DNA of 64,000 bases from Agapanthus africanus (GCA_030015575.1 JASDDO010000001.1:513603772-513667771); one strand, 5' to 3'. Positions 22,385 to 33,953 are shown, counted from the first letter of the stretch. Notes: a model not told the origin generated them from the letters alone. Numbers and translations: made by a program.

Positions 22385-23792
22385 TATCTTTGATCGTCCC
22401 GAGGAAACTAGTTTATTCAAGAGGAGAAAAGGAAAGGAGAAAACTAAGCACACTTTCGTTGGCAGACACGATTGCACTGAGCACGTGCAACAAGCCGTTA
22501 AACCTCTAGGTTTTCCTAGTAGGAGGAGTGTTGTCTCCTGAGGGTTTTCAGCGGATTACACCCACAAAATCTTATAATAAAAGAGAGATGGTGAAATATA
22601 CATATAAAGATAAGAACCATAAAAGAAATACTTTGAAAATAAGAGTTTCCAACTACACTTGCTTTTCAGCTGTCATGAGCCCTATCTTAATAGTCATGAA
22701 AAAATGCTAGAAATCACATCATACCTCAATAAAACATCATCTTTATTCTTCATTCCTACCTTTCATCCAAACATCGATCATATACCCCTACGTGTGCGTA
22801 ATGGACATCCCTACACTCGGAGAATTCAATTCAAGCTATCATACTCTTGTCCATCTACCTCAGTACTTTTTAACTTGATGAATATTTAGATTTTCTCACA
22901 CATTTTCATGCGACCGTTAATACTTCTTGAGATACTAACCGACCGATTACTCATGTGCTTGCTGATTAGATGATAATATTTTCCTCATCTTGCACCACTT
23001 AAGGCTTAGAAGTGACTCCCAGACCAGTTGGCCTTAGGGCACTAGGTGAAGAGGCACCCTCGCTATATTTTTTTTATTGCTGCCTTGGCGATACAAAACC
23101 AGTGTTCATTTTTTTCTTTTCATCATTTTTATATTTTCTTCATTTTTTTTTCATTTCCTTCATACTTTGGCTTTTAGACAAGAGCATTTCAAGGTATCCT
23201 TTACTATCCCGAGTTTCAAGACGTGTGTAAGTGCATATAGTAGGGTATCAACATTCAAATGATTGGGTTCCAGAATAGAAATTGTTTTTCAGACTTATTT
23301 TTATTCTCAGATTAGTGACTTCCTTCATCTTACTAACCCTTGGGACAACAGCTCATAACTACTTATTACTAGTTCTTTTAAGAAAACTTCTAATTTTCTT
23401 GGTTTTCTTAAACTATTCCTATCTTTTGGATATAAGTTTTCACTTTCTACTCTTTTGTTATAAAAGAATTTTTTTAAAATTTTTGAAAACGTTGTGCTTA
23501 TGCAAAGTATGATGCAAATTGATATGTAAATAAGCACAAACCTCCCCCAAACCTGTTTACAGCAGTGTCCTCACTGATGTCATCCGTTAAGCTCAAAAAC
23601 CTGTAGACTTTGGAGGAAATTATTAATGGGGGCAAGAATGTATGAAAGTGAAAATCCTCCCCTAAACTTATTTTAGGCTCACAATTTTGTAAAAATCATT
23701 TTCTTTCAAGAGCCAAAATATACCACCTCCCCCAAACATGAGTTAAACAATTTTAATCTTTTAAAATCACACGAGGGGATCGAGGTTATTGG
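22385..23792 (-). other. 3' non-coding region of element A
   Basis: About 1.4 kb without coding potential, homologous to 55885-57303 of element B (shared landmarks: the GGTTTTCAGCGGATT block near 22540, the GGCCTTAGGGCACTAGGTGAAG block near 23031, and the T-rich run). It holds three further purine-tract-like strings on the minus strand near 23541-23553, 23656-23668 and 23726-23738. No pol remnant is visible, so the polymerase was lost before A and B diverged. Confidence 0.8.
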
Positions 23793-26614
23793 TCAATGCC
23801 AAGCTTTGCAAAGACCGAATGTCAACACCAACCATTCAAAAATTTTATCGATGAAGCACCAAGGTTGGTGGAAGAACATGTCACCTTTCGACAAGAAGAA
23901 GTGTGGAGGTGATAAGAGGTGTAATGGAAAAGAATTGCGTCTCAATTTGGAGAGACAACACAGTGATAGTAATGATGGATTTCTCGCATTATCCTGATTG
24001 TCCAAAAGAAGGGGTGGAGGTCCAATTTCTTCATCTTGGATTTGATTTATCTCAACACCCGTGTCTTGTAAAAATGCGAGCTCATCAGCGAAAATTTTCT
24101 CAAAGCTTTCATCGATACCCCGAAGAATAATGTCATCAGAAAAAATGGGGGGATCGTTCGACTCTATAAAAAGTTCCTCATCAGCGTTAGATGTTGACCC
24201 GGACAACTCGGTGGAAGAGTCCGTGTCAAACAACGGCATATGAAAAGAGTCAGAATTATGAGGTTGATCAAATACGCTACTGTTGACATCCATTAATTCG
24301 ACAGAACACACATGAGCATAGGGTTCGGAGGGTTCACTTCCCAACTTGTAAATGTTAAGCTCAATTGACTTCTTTCCAAAGGATAGGGTCATAGAGCCGT
24401 TTCTACAATTAATTACTGCGTTGGATGTGGCCAAAAAGAGTCGACCGAGTATCACCGGGATTTGATTGTGTGGGTTTGCCACAGGTTGTGTATCAATAAC
24501 GATAAAGTCCACAGGAAATATGAATTCCCCGACTTTGATTAACACATTCTCTAGCTCGCCCCTAGGTTGGGTGATAGATCGATCGGCCATCTGAAGAGTG
24601 CAATGCGCCGGCTTTAACTCTCCGATCCCTAACTGCTCATAAACAGAATACAGAAGCAAGTTAACACTAGCACATAAATCGGGTAGAGCACGATTGATAT
24701 TTTTACCCCCAATAGAAATTGAAATTGTAGGACTTCCGGGGTCCTTTCGTTTCTTGGGAAGTTGTTGTGTAAAAGCTGTGCTCATATTACTCGCAAGGAA
24801 AACTTTTTTAGGTACATGAACTTTTCTCTTCCTAGTGCACAAGTCCTTTAGGATTTTCGCATATGACGGAACTTGTTGAATAGCATCTAGGAGAGGAATA
24901 TTTATGTTAACTTGCTTAAAAATTTCCACAATCTTCTCCATTTGTAGACTTGGTCTGTTGCCCCTTAACCAGTTTGGATAAGGTGCTTGATCAATAAGTT
25001 TTGGGTCCAACGTTTGTGGAGAAGACTGTGGGGATGGATTCGATCCAAAAATTGGAGTGGGAATCGACTTAGATAGATTCGGCGAAATGTTCGAGCCCTG
25101 GGGAAAACAGAGAATAGGCTCGGGTGAAGGTGGGAGATTAGACGAATTAGGGAAAGAAGAAGAAGAAGCTGGGGTATCATTGGTGTCACTATCATCACAT
25201 TGCTCACCCACTAGGTTATTCAGCACTTTTCCCGATCTCAACGTGGTAACAGCACTCACATTATAACTTTGTGAGTGGCCAGGATTAGGTATGGGTTGAG
25301 ATGGGAGTTTCCCTTTCTCTCTCGCACTCATTGCGGCGTTTAACTGTGCGATTTGGTTTTCTAATGATTTAATACTCTCACCATGGGAGGCGGAGTTTTT
25401 CGTTATGGTATCAATAGAAGACCTCATCTCAGCCAAAATTGGCATGGATTGTTTCATGAACATATCCAAAGTTTGTGCAAGTGAGTTGTCAGTACCGGCC
25501 ACTTGTGGTGTAGAAATGTTGGCCGGATTTTGGAAATTCTGTGACTGAAAGGGGGACTGATTCTGTGGTTGTGGTTGCTGTGGACAAGGTTTTTGATAAT
25601 TGCTTTGTTGGTTTTGATTCCAAAGTTAGGATGATTCCTCCATCCTTGATTGTACGTGGATGAATAAGGGTCGTTTCTAGGTTGCTGCTGAAAAGCAGCA
25701 TTCGCTTGAAACGATACATTCATAGGACATTCTTCCGTTAAGTGTGAAGGATCCGAACAGCAACCACAGACGGTCTTAGGAAGCGTGACCTGATTTAGGG
25801 AGAATGATGAGAATTTGTTTTCAATAGCGTCGAGTTTCTTCTGTATCGCTGCCATTTCGGCTTTTACTGCGATGGAAACATCGAGCTGATGAATACTTCC
25901 CTTAGAAGAAGGTGGTCTTACGCTTTCCCACTGCAAAGTGTGTTCAGCAAGGTCTTCCAGATATTTCCAAGCTTCATCGTCGTCTTTAGACATGAAATTG
26001 CATTGACAATTTGTTTCAAGCATCTGCTTTGTCACTGGATTAATGCCCTCATAAATAATTCGGCATAAATCCCATCTATTGATTCCATGATGAGGACATT
26101 AGACAGAAGATCTTTGAAACGTTCAAAGAACATCCAAAATGGTTCATTGGGAAGCTGGGTGAACTGGTTGATCTCGCTTCTAACACGGGTAGTCTTATGG
26201 TTTGGGTAAAACTTCTTAAGAAATGCTATGACGAATTCATCCCAATTAGTGATAGAGTGTGCGGCAGTATTGTAAAGCCATTTTTCTGCCAAGTCGCATA
26301 GTGTGAATGGGAGAAGACGTAAGCGCATAGCATCTAAAGTCAATTGTGAAGTACCCATCATTGCGCATACGTTTTCGAATTTTGTGATGAAAACGTACGC
26401 GTCTTCCGACTCAAGCCCGTGAAATTTGAGCAGCAGATTGATGTAGTGGGGTTTAATTTCGAAATTATCCCCGTTAGGTGGTGGAAGAGATAGACAAGTG
26501 GGAAGAGGACCACGGATAGGATAGCATCTCTCTTGGAGAGAAATGCGCGGTGGATTCTGCGCACCTTCGGGCGATGGCAGCGTGGTGTTATAATTTGATG
26601 GAGTGCCGTCCATC
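23793..26614 (-). pseudogene. gag-protease of element A, frameshifted
   Basis: Reads on the minus strand from ATG 26614 (MDGTPSNYN), the position equivalent to MDPTPSNFF in element B. The first piece carries the retrotransposon gag core (KFENVCAMMGTSQL, EKWLYNTAAHSITNWDEF, FLKKFYPNHKT). A frameshift near 26050 leads to a second frame with a zinc knuckle CGCCSDPSHLTEEC (CX2CX4HX4C). A second frameshift near 25600 leads to the long frame 25502-23793 with the protease region. Its active site reads PDLCAS where element B has LDLGAS, so the catalytic Gly is lost. The tail FEWLVLTFGLCKAWH is shared with B. Gag would form the particle and the protease would mature it; this copy cannot make either intact. 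The ORF also runs upstream through the antisense tRNA into the LTR, which I do not consider the normal start. Confidence 0.88.
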
Positions 26615-26617
26615 TCG

Positions 26618-26692
26618 GTCGTTGTAGTATAGTGGTGAGTATTCCCGCCTGTCACGCGGGTGACCCGGGTTCGATCCCCGGCAACGGCACCA
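26618..26692 (+). tRNA. tRNA-Asp(GTC) sequence with CCA, embedded at the primer site of element A
   Basis: Seventy-two bases from GTCGTTG to the discriminator A at 26689, then CCA at 26690-26692. Every arm folds: acceptor GTCGTTG/CAACGGC (one G-T pair), D stem GTAT/GTAT, anticodon stem CCCGC/GCGGG with loop CTGTCAC (anticodon GTC), T stem CCGGG/CCCGG with loop TTCGATC. Internal Pol III boxes are present (A-box-like TAGTATAGTGGT, B box GGTTCGATCC) and a TTTTT run lies near 26716. It is antisense to the element; its 3' 18 bases are the primer site. Nuclear plant tRNA genes do not encode CCA, so with its position exactly at the primer site this points to copying from the mature primer tRNA during reverse transcription. 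Whether it is transcribed is unknown; I treat it as a tRNA-derived insert with intact structure. Confidence 0.93.
26675..26692 (-). other. Primer binding site of element A, Asp tRNA type
   Basis: The minus strand reads TGGTGCCGTTGCCGGGGA two bases after the 5' LTR end at 26695, complementary to the 3' end of tRNA-Asp. It is continuous with the rest of the tRNA complement. Confidence 0.92.
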
Positions 26693-26694
26693 TT

Positions 26695-28156
26695 TGATTG
26701 ATTCGAAAAAGTATTTTTATTGTTTAACCGCAATCAATAACGGTGTCGCGCGTAGCTTGACCGAGATGAGTACGGGTCGTCCTCAGAGAAACGTGGAACC
26801 TTTTACTCTTACTTTAGATGTGTTGAAAAAGAGAGGAGGAAATAAGAATTTTGTGAAAAGTTTCTAGATCTACGTTAAGCAAGAATGCAAAAATATAGAT
26901 CTAGATTATTTTAGAGATGTAGACAACATAATAAGAGGGCTTGTAGAGTTCGTTAGGATTTAGTAGTCATGGACGACTAATTAAAAGTTACCCTTTTTAT
27001 CCATTAATAGATTTATAACTAGAACGACGGTGATGCGTGCAGATTAGGGTTTCTGGAGGGAAAAGGAATCCCACTCTTAACCTTTATCTCGACACGGAAC
27101 TCCGTTCATATCTAGCCTTTACCAAAACAATCATTAATCTAATCTCTAATCGCGGTCGGAACTAACAAAGAATTGTTAGCGCGCCCGATTAGGATTTTAA
27201 TGATTCTTTTGATAAAGTTCATAAACTTTATAGGACTTAAAAAGGGTCTAGGGATGTTCATCGTCCATTAGCCTACCCTAATCCTACGAACCCTAACAAG
27301 CGGAGAACTACTCGCGCATGTTGGGAGAAGAAGATAAAAAGACAGAGAGGGAAAACATAATGTAAAATGCAAAAAAATTAAATAAAATAACTACCTTTAT
27401 TAATAAACTTGAACAATCTACACTTTATTCCTTAAAAAATGATTACAAAACTAGTTGCTTCTCGATCTCTTCCAAGGAGGTAGATGAACCGTTGATGATC
27501 AGCCTGGATGCGTGAGCGTCTGGGGCTTCGTGATCGTGTCGGCTTGATAAATTTTCCAAGAGGCTCTCGGTGCCTTTTTATAGTGCAAAGCCAGAATCAT
27601 TTGCTTCAAAAGTTGGTAAAATATAGAAGAGATTCATCCCAAAAAATAGCAACTTCTATCTCTAATATCCTGCCACGGATCCGTGGCCCAAGAGGAGGTA
27701 TGGCCACGGATCCGCGGCCATTTGATCTCCTCCCTTCATCAAATTTCAGGAGTTATGTCTTTGTGACATGTGTACTTCTCTGGAACCTTTGTATCTTTGA
27801 AATATTCTCGTGGTTGCTGCCAGACTTGGTTTCCAAGTTTAGCTTCTTAATTAGGCAAGTCTTCTTCAACAACTTGATTTGCTTGATTCTAGTCTTTAAA
27901 AAATTCTGCACACTTGGAAATCTTTTGCACAACAACTCAAATAATATTTAGTAGACTTAGTTCTACGAGGATTAGGTCAATGAATTTATTTGCATACATT
28001 TTTCTACCAAATGCTAATTAAAATATATTAACACATGGAAAATAGTGGTTTTACACATAAACCCTCATATGTATGATATATTATAATAAAGTCCTTTTTT
28101 AATATGAAAATGGTAGGAAAAATGTAATACAAATGTGCAGTTTTATCAACTGAACA
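26695..28156 (-). repeat. 5' LTR of element A
   Basis: 1462 bp, pairs with 20911-22370. TATA box on the minus strand at 27573-27582. Palindrome pair at 27671-27689 and 27701-27720, the second being TGGCCACGGATCCGCGGCCA. Confidence 0.93.
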
Positions 28157-28161
28157 CACGG
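28157..28161. repeat. Target-site duplication CACGG, right copy (element A)
   Basis: Matches 20906-20910; after it the Tekay-like LTR resumes with TACTATGCCCAAAG, collinear with 36642 onward of the partner LTR. Confidence 0.95.
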
Positions 28162-29948
28162 TACTATGCCCAAAGTCATCGACTCATCTCCAAATATCAT
28201 CCACTATCCTCATCATCCAGGTATAGGTATAACAAGCAAGCATGTGTGTGTGGAGGGGGGTGTAATCCTATTCTAGGGTTCGCAACTAGGAAACTATACT
28301 AGTTTACTTCTAAACCCGAATCTATCCATAATACACCTAATCACATCTAGAATATCCATAACACACTTAACTCTATCATACGTATATATATAGTATACTA
28401 AGTATCGAACTGCGGGGGTGCTACACGCCATCCACCCGACTTCCCCCGTAGAAAAAATCTACTCACGTTGATCTTGCTTGCCGATGTCGATGTTGCCACC
28501 ATCTTCTTCATCGTCTCGAATCACCGTGGGGGTACCTACATGTCACACGTATCTCATCGCATTAAAACTTAATCAAAACCAAAACGACACACGAAAACCA
28601 AAACGATACGCTTAAAAGCCTATAGGTTAGAACCTATGGTTAGTTATCGCAAAACAACCCGATATCACTTGACATAGACGTACAAACGTCATATGATCGA
28701 GATAACGCACAAATACAAAAATCTAGAAATTGAAATACGGAAAACCATAACTCTATTCAATGCAGCAACTAGGGAAAGTGGTCCCAGATTTTGACTCGGG
28801 CCAAAACAGGACAAATAAACAACACTGGGGTAATGTATAGGGAGTATATGACCTATTATAACAACATGGGCACCTAATTCAACATGGGGCCGGCCACATC
28901 ACTGAATAATCCAACCAGGCCGGTTCTGTAGGGGAGTTTGGGGTTCGTATTTCTAGGGTAGTCTTCTGGTGCTCTAACTAAACTCCTGAAGTTGTTTATT
29001 TGTCTCAGAATTTCCCCGGTTCATTCCAGATTTCTTTGCACGCCAAATACCCTCACAAAACTGACATGAAAAGTTCTGAAATTCCGTATTTGGGGTTTCA
29101 GTTGGGTTGGTCTGGGTTTCTATCATCTAGGAGGGGTTTAAGGTCATCTCTAAGGCCCTATTACACTATCTCTACTCAATTCAAACCCTAAATCCCAACT
29201 TGAGTTTTCAAAGGTCACTAAACTTCTCCAAAACGATATTAAACTTGAAAGGAGGCTTAAACACTTGAAATACTACACTAATTATGGGTTTATCTCATTT
29301 AGCTCTCAAGAATCCTCTACAGCGCCAAAATCACATTTTTCTTGGTCCGTTGGGTAGTTAGAGGGCTTGTGCACCTTTTTGTGAAATGGGTGTGAGGTTT
29401 TGGTGTGTTTTTCATGGAGTTTTGTGGCTTGAAGATGGAAGAGGAAGGGGGTGCAGCAGCAGCAACAAGGGAAGAGAGGGGAAAGAAATGAGAGGAAGAA
29501 ATGATGGGGGGTAGCTCATAACAAGGGTTGACCCCCTACCCACTTTCTCTCTCTAATCATACCTCCATATAATACTCTTTTCTTCTCTTTTCTAATTCCC
29601 TTAACTTAAAAACAACAACCAAGATAAAAGAATATGAAGTCAAGCCATGGAAATAAATGTAACAAGTGTAAAAATGATACGGTGCAATGTTTTACACAAA
29701 ATACGCTTAAAGCGTGATTAGCGACTTTTAATCGCGATTAGCACTAAATTAGCATATAATTAATCATAAAAACTTAAATTTGCATAATTAACATAAAACA
29801 CCCTCTTTTAAGTAATTTCTGTAATTTTCAAAAAATTTCCCCAATTTATCGATATTTAATTATACCGCCTTATTAAAATATTCAATATTTTATTATTAAA
29901 TTATAAAAATTCCCAAAATTAATATTTTATTTTTTTTGAAATGTTACA

Positions 29949-29965
29949 ATCTTCCCCCCTTAAAG
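29949..29965 (-). other. Polypurine tract of the Tekay-like element
   Basis: The minus strand reads CTTTAAGGGGGGAAGAT directly before the LTR start TGTAACA at 29948. Confidence 0.85.
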
Positions 29966-30289
29966 AAATTTCATCTCTGAATTTAAATTTAAACCCCAAA
30001 ATTCTTAAAACATTTCGATAAAAGTCCAAGTCATGGGGGCTCCGAAATCGTCAATACATAAGACACATCATAGCGCAATGCATACGCATGAACAATGAGC
30101 AGATAACTCGAAAACAAAGCTCCGTCAAGCATCCCGCAATCATCGAAGTCATGGTAAAGACAAAATGTCAAATCCAAAACAAAACCCATATGATATATCT
30201 CAAAACCATACATGTAGACATCAAATCTATATGTGTAAATATCTGAAAGAAATGCATGACAAACCTTTCATGTTGCTGTGCGATGCGCA

Positions 30290-31440
30290 CAGCACGGCAC
30301 AGTGGCGGACGTCTAATGTAAGAAAATAACCATATATGTATATATCTTTTGTTTAATATGTACGTTCCACCGTTTTGAAAATAATTTAGAAGGATTTCCT
30401 TGTTTTAAACGTTTCATGCCATATCAGACATGTAGGTAAATACTGAGACTATAGCTCGCATTTATTTTGAAATCCCTTCAATAACTATCGATGCATGCAA
30501 AATATATCCAGGTACTGTCCTCTGACTAGTCCTGTTCAGTACGAAAACAAATAGCAATATCATAAAAACGTACTGGTCCATAATGAATAAATCCTAAAAT
30601 GTATATAAGAATACCCTGTGCGTCTGGTGCGCACGGAAATCAAAATCCATATATGTGCCATACATGTGCACTGAAACAACATCTAGGTGCAACGGGTGCG
30701 CACGAAACATCTGTTATAGGCAACGTGTGTGCCTAACAGCAAAATTAGGTGCATCTGACATGCACGAAGAATCCCGATTTAGTGCATCGGGTGTGCACCA
30801 AAATCGTATCTCAAAACATGGGCTCAATACGTGTGAAAGTCCAAATCAGGTGCATCCATCATGCACGAAATCACGAAATCTAATATCAGAATCAAAATCG
30901 ACGGTATACAATACGGCTCAATCGAAATCAGGTATATCGCGGTATATAATCTTACAACCATGTGCATCAACGTGCTCAAATCAAATCAAAACACTAAAAG
31001 TGCATGTAAACGATGCCGAAGGCATAAGTCAAATCGCCTGCATAATATTGGCATGAAATCAAAATCCATATGTCGAATGACATCAAATCGAAGTCAGGTG
31101 CAACTGAGGTGCACAAAATATAAATCCGGTGCAACGAAGGCACGAAATATAAATCTTGTACGATAAAAACACGAAACATAAAAATGGTGTGACAACGCAT
31201 GAAGTATAAAACTGGAGCATCCTGGGAAAGAAATACAAATACGGTGCATCCTATGCTCAAATACCAAACAATAGCTCAAATGCGTAAGCAGGAACACCGA
31301 GTGCAAAAAAAAAATCTTATGCATACTATGTGCACAAAATCAAACCAACGGTAAGAAATCCATGAAGTCATAAGCATGTGCAGCCGAAGCACAAAACGAC
31401 ATCAGGTGCACTAACTGTGCACAAATATGAATACCCAGTA
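30290..31440. repeat. Degenerate array of GTGCA...TGCAC hairpin units
   Basis: At least twelve related blocks of the form GGTGCA-N5/7-TGCACGAAAT, for example near 30687, 30750, 30782, 30849, 30960, 31098, 31235, 31320 and 31405, often followed by CGAAATCAAAATC-like text. Each block is a short inverted repeat. Spacing is irregular (about 30-110 bp) and the units are eroded. No coding frame runs through it. Confidence 0.65.
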
Positions 31441-31574
31441 GGTGGAACCATGGTACACGAAAACAAATATCATGGATCTCGGTCATCAAGACTAAATCAT
31501 GCGAATAAATCGCCCAAAATACCGAAATCCAAGGTGACGGATACGTAATAATCAAATCACAAAATCACAAATCA

Positions 31575-33936
31575 TAAATACCGCCGTGGATATTTCCTCC
31601 TTCGCAGTCGAGAAGGTGTCGGTGCATCCAATGCTAGCAGCGCAAGACATCTACTTACCTCTTGCTCATGGTCGGGCGTCCTCTGTTTCTTAGCCTTTAT
31701 CTTCTCTGTGGATTACCAGTCTTGCGATCCATCGGCTCATCGACCCTGTCAGGAGTGCTAACGGGAACGATTCCGCTCTAGCACTTCTCTGGTCATCTCT
31801 CGGTTAATCCTTACGGCCACTCGTGAAGTAGCACGTCACTGGCGTCGGCCTCTGGTCCTTTGAATGCACATCACACATCTGCTTCTGTGTGCAAATCTTA
31901 TTATAGCAGTGTCCTGGAAGGAATCCTGCTCAAGGTCTCTTCCGATCTCGCCTATGCCGAACAGTACAGAGGCTGGTACTCTTGCATAATCTTTTCTCGC
32001 TCTCTGGATATCTGCATTCTCAGTACAACATATACTCGGAAGCTGGTCGCATCCCAATGCCTATATAGACATATCCGACCTTAAATCTTGACGGGGAGTA
32101 ACAACAGCTCATCGGCATCTCGTACGAACCTCTTGTTCCGCTTGTCTGTATCATCGTCCACTTCGATGTCACGTCTCTATCAGCGCACTGCAAATTTTCT
32201 CGGCTATGGTCAATCCGAAGTTTCTCACGTGGACTCGAAATCATGAACTCGGTATCTTCATCACTCTGTGGAAGATATCTAGCCGAACACGTCCTCAGGA
32301 ACTCGTCCCAATCTGCGGAGATATACTCCATAACTGTCCGTTCTTGACCAATTCACAACGCATCTAAGTGAGGCCCTCTATCCGAACCTGGTCAACTATC
32401 TCGTCGATGATGTCGAACTCTGGCCTGCTGGGTGTGCGCAATATGACCACTCCTGGGTCTAAGTCTTCTCGTATAGTATTCCAGAAAGGTCCGGTCGAGA
32501 TCTTTCTCAAATCTCGCATCTGCCGAATTGCCCAGAAATTACCACCCTTACTATATCTGTTTCTTGTTCCAGAACGGCTGTATGCTCATCGCGACTCCTT
32601 CTGGAAGATATATCCTTATAAAACGCATCTGCATGCATATCGCATCTCTGATGTCAGCGGAGTGGGACGTCATCCCGTCGAATTCTCGTGCGACCTCTTT
32701 ACACCACTCTGTTCCAATGTCGACTGATTCAGACTCGTCTTCTCGTGGCTGCATGGACTGCGCTCTAACGGCTATACTCGTATCTGGAGTCTCCAAGCAA
32801 TGTATCCCATCACATGATATCCGAATGATGTCGAACCATTCGATCGATTTGTCGGAACCTCATAATCCCCCAAGAGATCAACATCTTGAGTACAGTTTAA
32901 TAAGATTCCGGTACATACCATAGCACCTGTGGTCCAACCGTAGAAGGGCAAACCCAAGCCTCACAAATGGCACCGCTAAACTGCCGCAAACCCTAAGGTT
33001 CGGAGGCGTTCCAGGGTCATTACGTCGAGTTAAGGTTTCATTCTTCTATACGGTCCATAGCATTACTTGCATTGTCTTTCGAATACTTTAAACTTGGAAA
33101 TGGGTTCCAGACATTCGATCGTCTCTATCGACGCTCAACAAATTTGCGTGAAGTCGTCTCTAGCTGGAATCAATCTATCTGATGACCTCGCATCGGGGTA
33201 AGCGAACGAACCACATGTCTAGTCATCCATCCTCGGGTGAGTAGCGACCTTGCATCATATCTCATAGCATATACTCATGCTGCAGTAGCTCCAACATCTA
33301 GGCAATATCTCGTCATTTGCAGCAACAACTGGCTCATTCGTTTGTACGCTGAACAGTGCCTCAATCATCATGAATAAGCGATATATCAATGGTCATCACA
33401 TTCTGGATGGCCTCTAGCAGTAGCCTGGTCCTCTGGTGCCGATCAGCACATCCAGGAAATCTTGTAAAAGCGATCTGTCAAACGCTCATGGCACGAAAAC
33501 GCAATAAAACGAAGCCTCTATGTAATCGTACGTCTCTGGGATCATGCCCTGGTCAGTCCTCATCCATGACAAGCTCGTGCTGATGCAACTCTAGCCGTAG
33601 CTCTCTCTGCCCGTGTGATAGTGGCAGCAAAATCATAACCAGTATTGATAGGATAGATCATAGGAATGAATATAATACTATGCAAGGAAATTTACATCCT
33701 AAGGTTTCTTAAGCGGAGTAGCGTATCGTAAATATGCCGCGGAACATACGTACGGTAAGTCACTCTACTTAAGCCACCTACTCCATCAACTAAGCGTCAT
33801 CCTACGCGACAAAAGTTCAGTTATAATACCCCCTCGACTAAGTCTAAGTTCCATAAGGTCATGCCTAAGTTTCATATATATATAAACGCTCTAGGCTCCG
33901 CATAGTCAAACTTAGACTCGAACCAAGTTTAACCTA
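31575..33936 (-). other. Unrecognised internal sequence of the Tekay-like element
   Basis: Low coding content on both strands. The part from 32503 is duplicated at 17268-18718. Near 32930-33130 it shares about 190 bp with the copia leaders (41650-41830 on the same strand, 4790-4970 on the other), marked by CCGTAGAAGGG, CTAAACT-CC-CAAACCCTA and CTAGAGGGTCC-like blocks. Confidence 0.6.
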
Positions 33937-33953
33937 GCGCTCTGATACCAACT
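33937..33953 (-). other. Primer binding site of the Tekay-like element
   Basis: The minus strand reads TTGGTATCAGAGCGC after the LTR end (TCATGACA at 33955). Confidence 0.85.

Larger units (their letters stand above)
20911..28156 (-). mobile_element. Gypsy element A: Athila-like, gag-protease only, with embedded tRNA-Asp
   Basis: 7246 bp on the minus strand, with LTRs 26695-28156 (5') and 20911-22370 (3'), an Asp-tRNA primer site, broken gag-protease (23793-26614), a long 3' non-coding region and a purine tract AAGTTTGGGGGTATT. There is no reverse transcriptase, RNase H or integrase, so movement would depend on a helper. The Asp primer and the DLGAS-type protease fit the Athila group of Ty3/gypsy. 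Element B (50036-59134) has the same internal plan with different LTRs. Unlike B, element A lacks the 1.1-kb leader between primer site and gag; that place holds only a complete tRNA-Asp sequence. Confidence 0.93.
18719..29948 (-). repeat. Tekay-like LTR 1, interrupted by element A
   Basis: On the minus strand it starts TGTAACATTTC at 29948 and ends GGGTCGTGACA at 18719. Without element A and one target duplication it is about 3.98 kb. Its partner is 33955-38430 (4476 bp). The length difference is mostly one block: 35301-35803 of the partner is absent here at about 20061, replaced by a few bases (TGAC). Internal features include a minisatellite of ATGTGGATATCGTCC units near 19623-19735 and a duplicated GGCTC-GTCAGTC-GGATCGGCCCA block at 19923-19977. 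ORFs such as 19244-19600 (minus) recur in the partner LTR and I do not treat them as genes. Confidence 0.85.

Noticed and set aside
26618-26689. An ordinary nuclear tRNA-Asp gene
   Set aside because: It sits exactly at the primer site inside an element with matching LTRs and target duplication, carries CCA, which plant nuclear genes do not encode, and continues the 18-base primer match. A chance insertion next to a tRNA gene would not place it between LTR and gag.
32020-32331. Confident gag call in the Tekay-like internal region
   Set aside because: Only one short stretch resembles a gag core; the rest is unrecognisable, so I left it as a weak trace.
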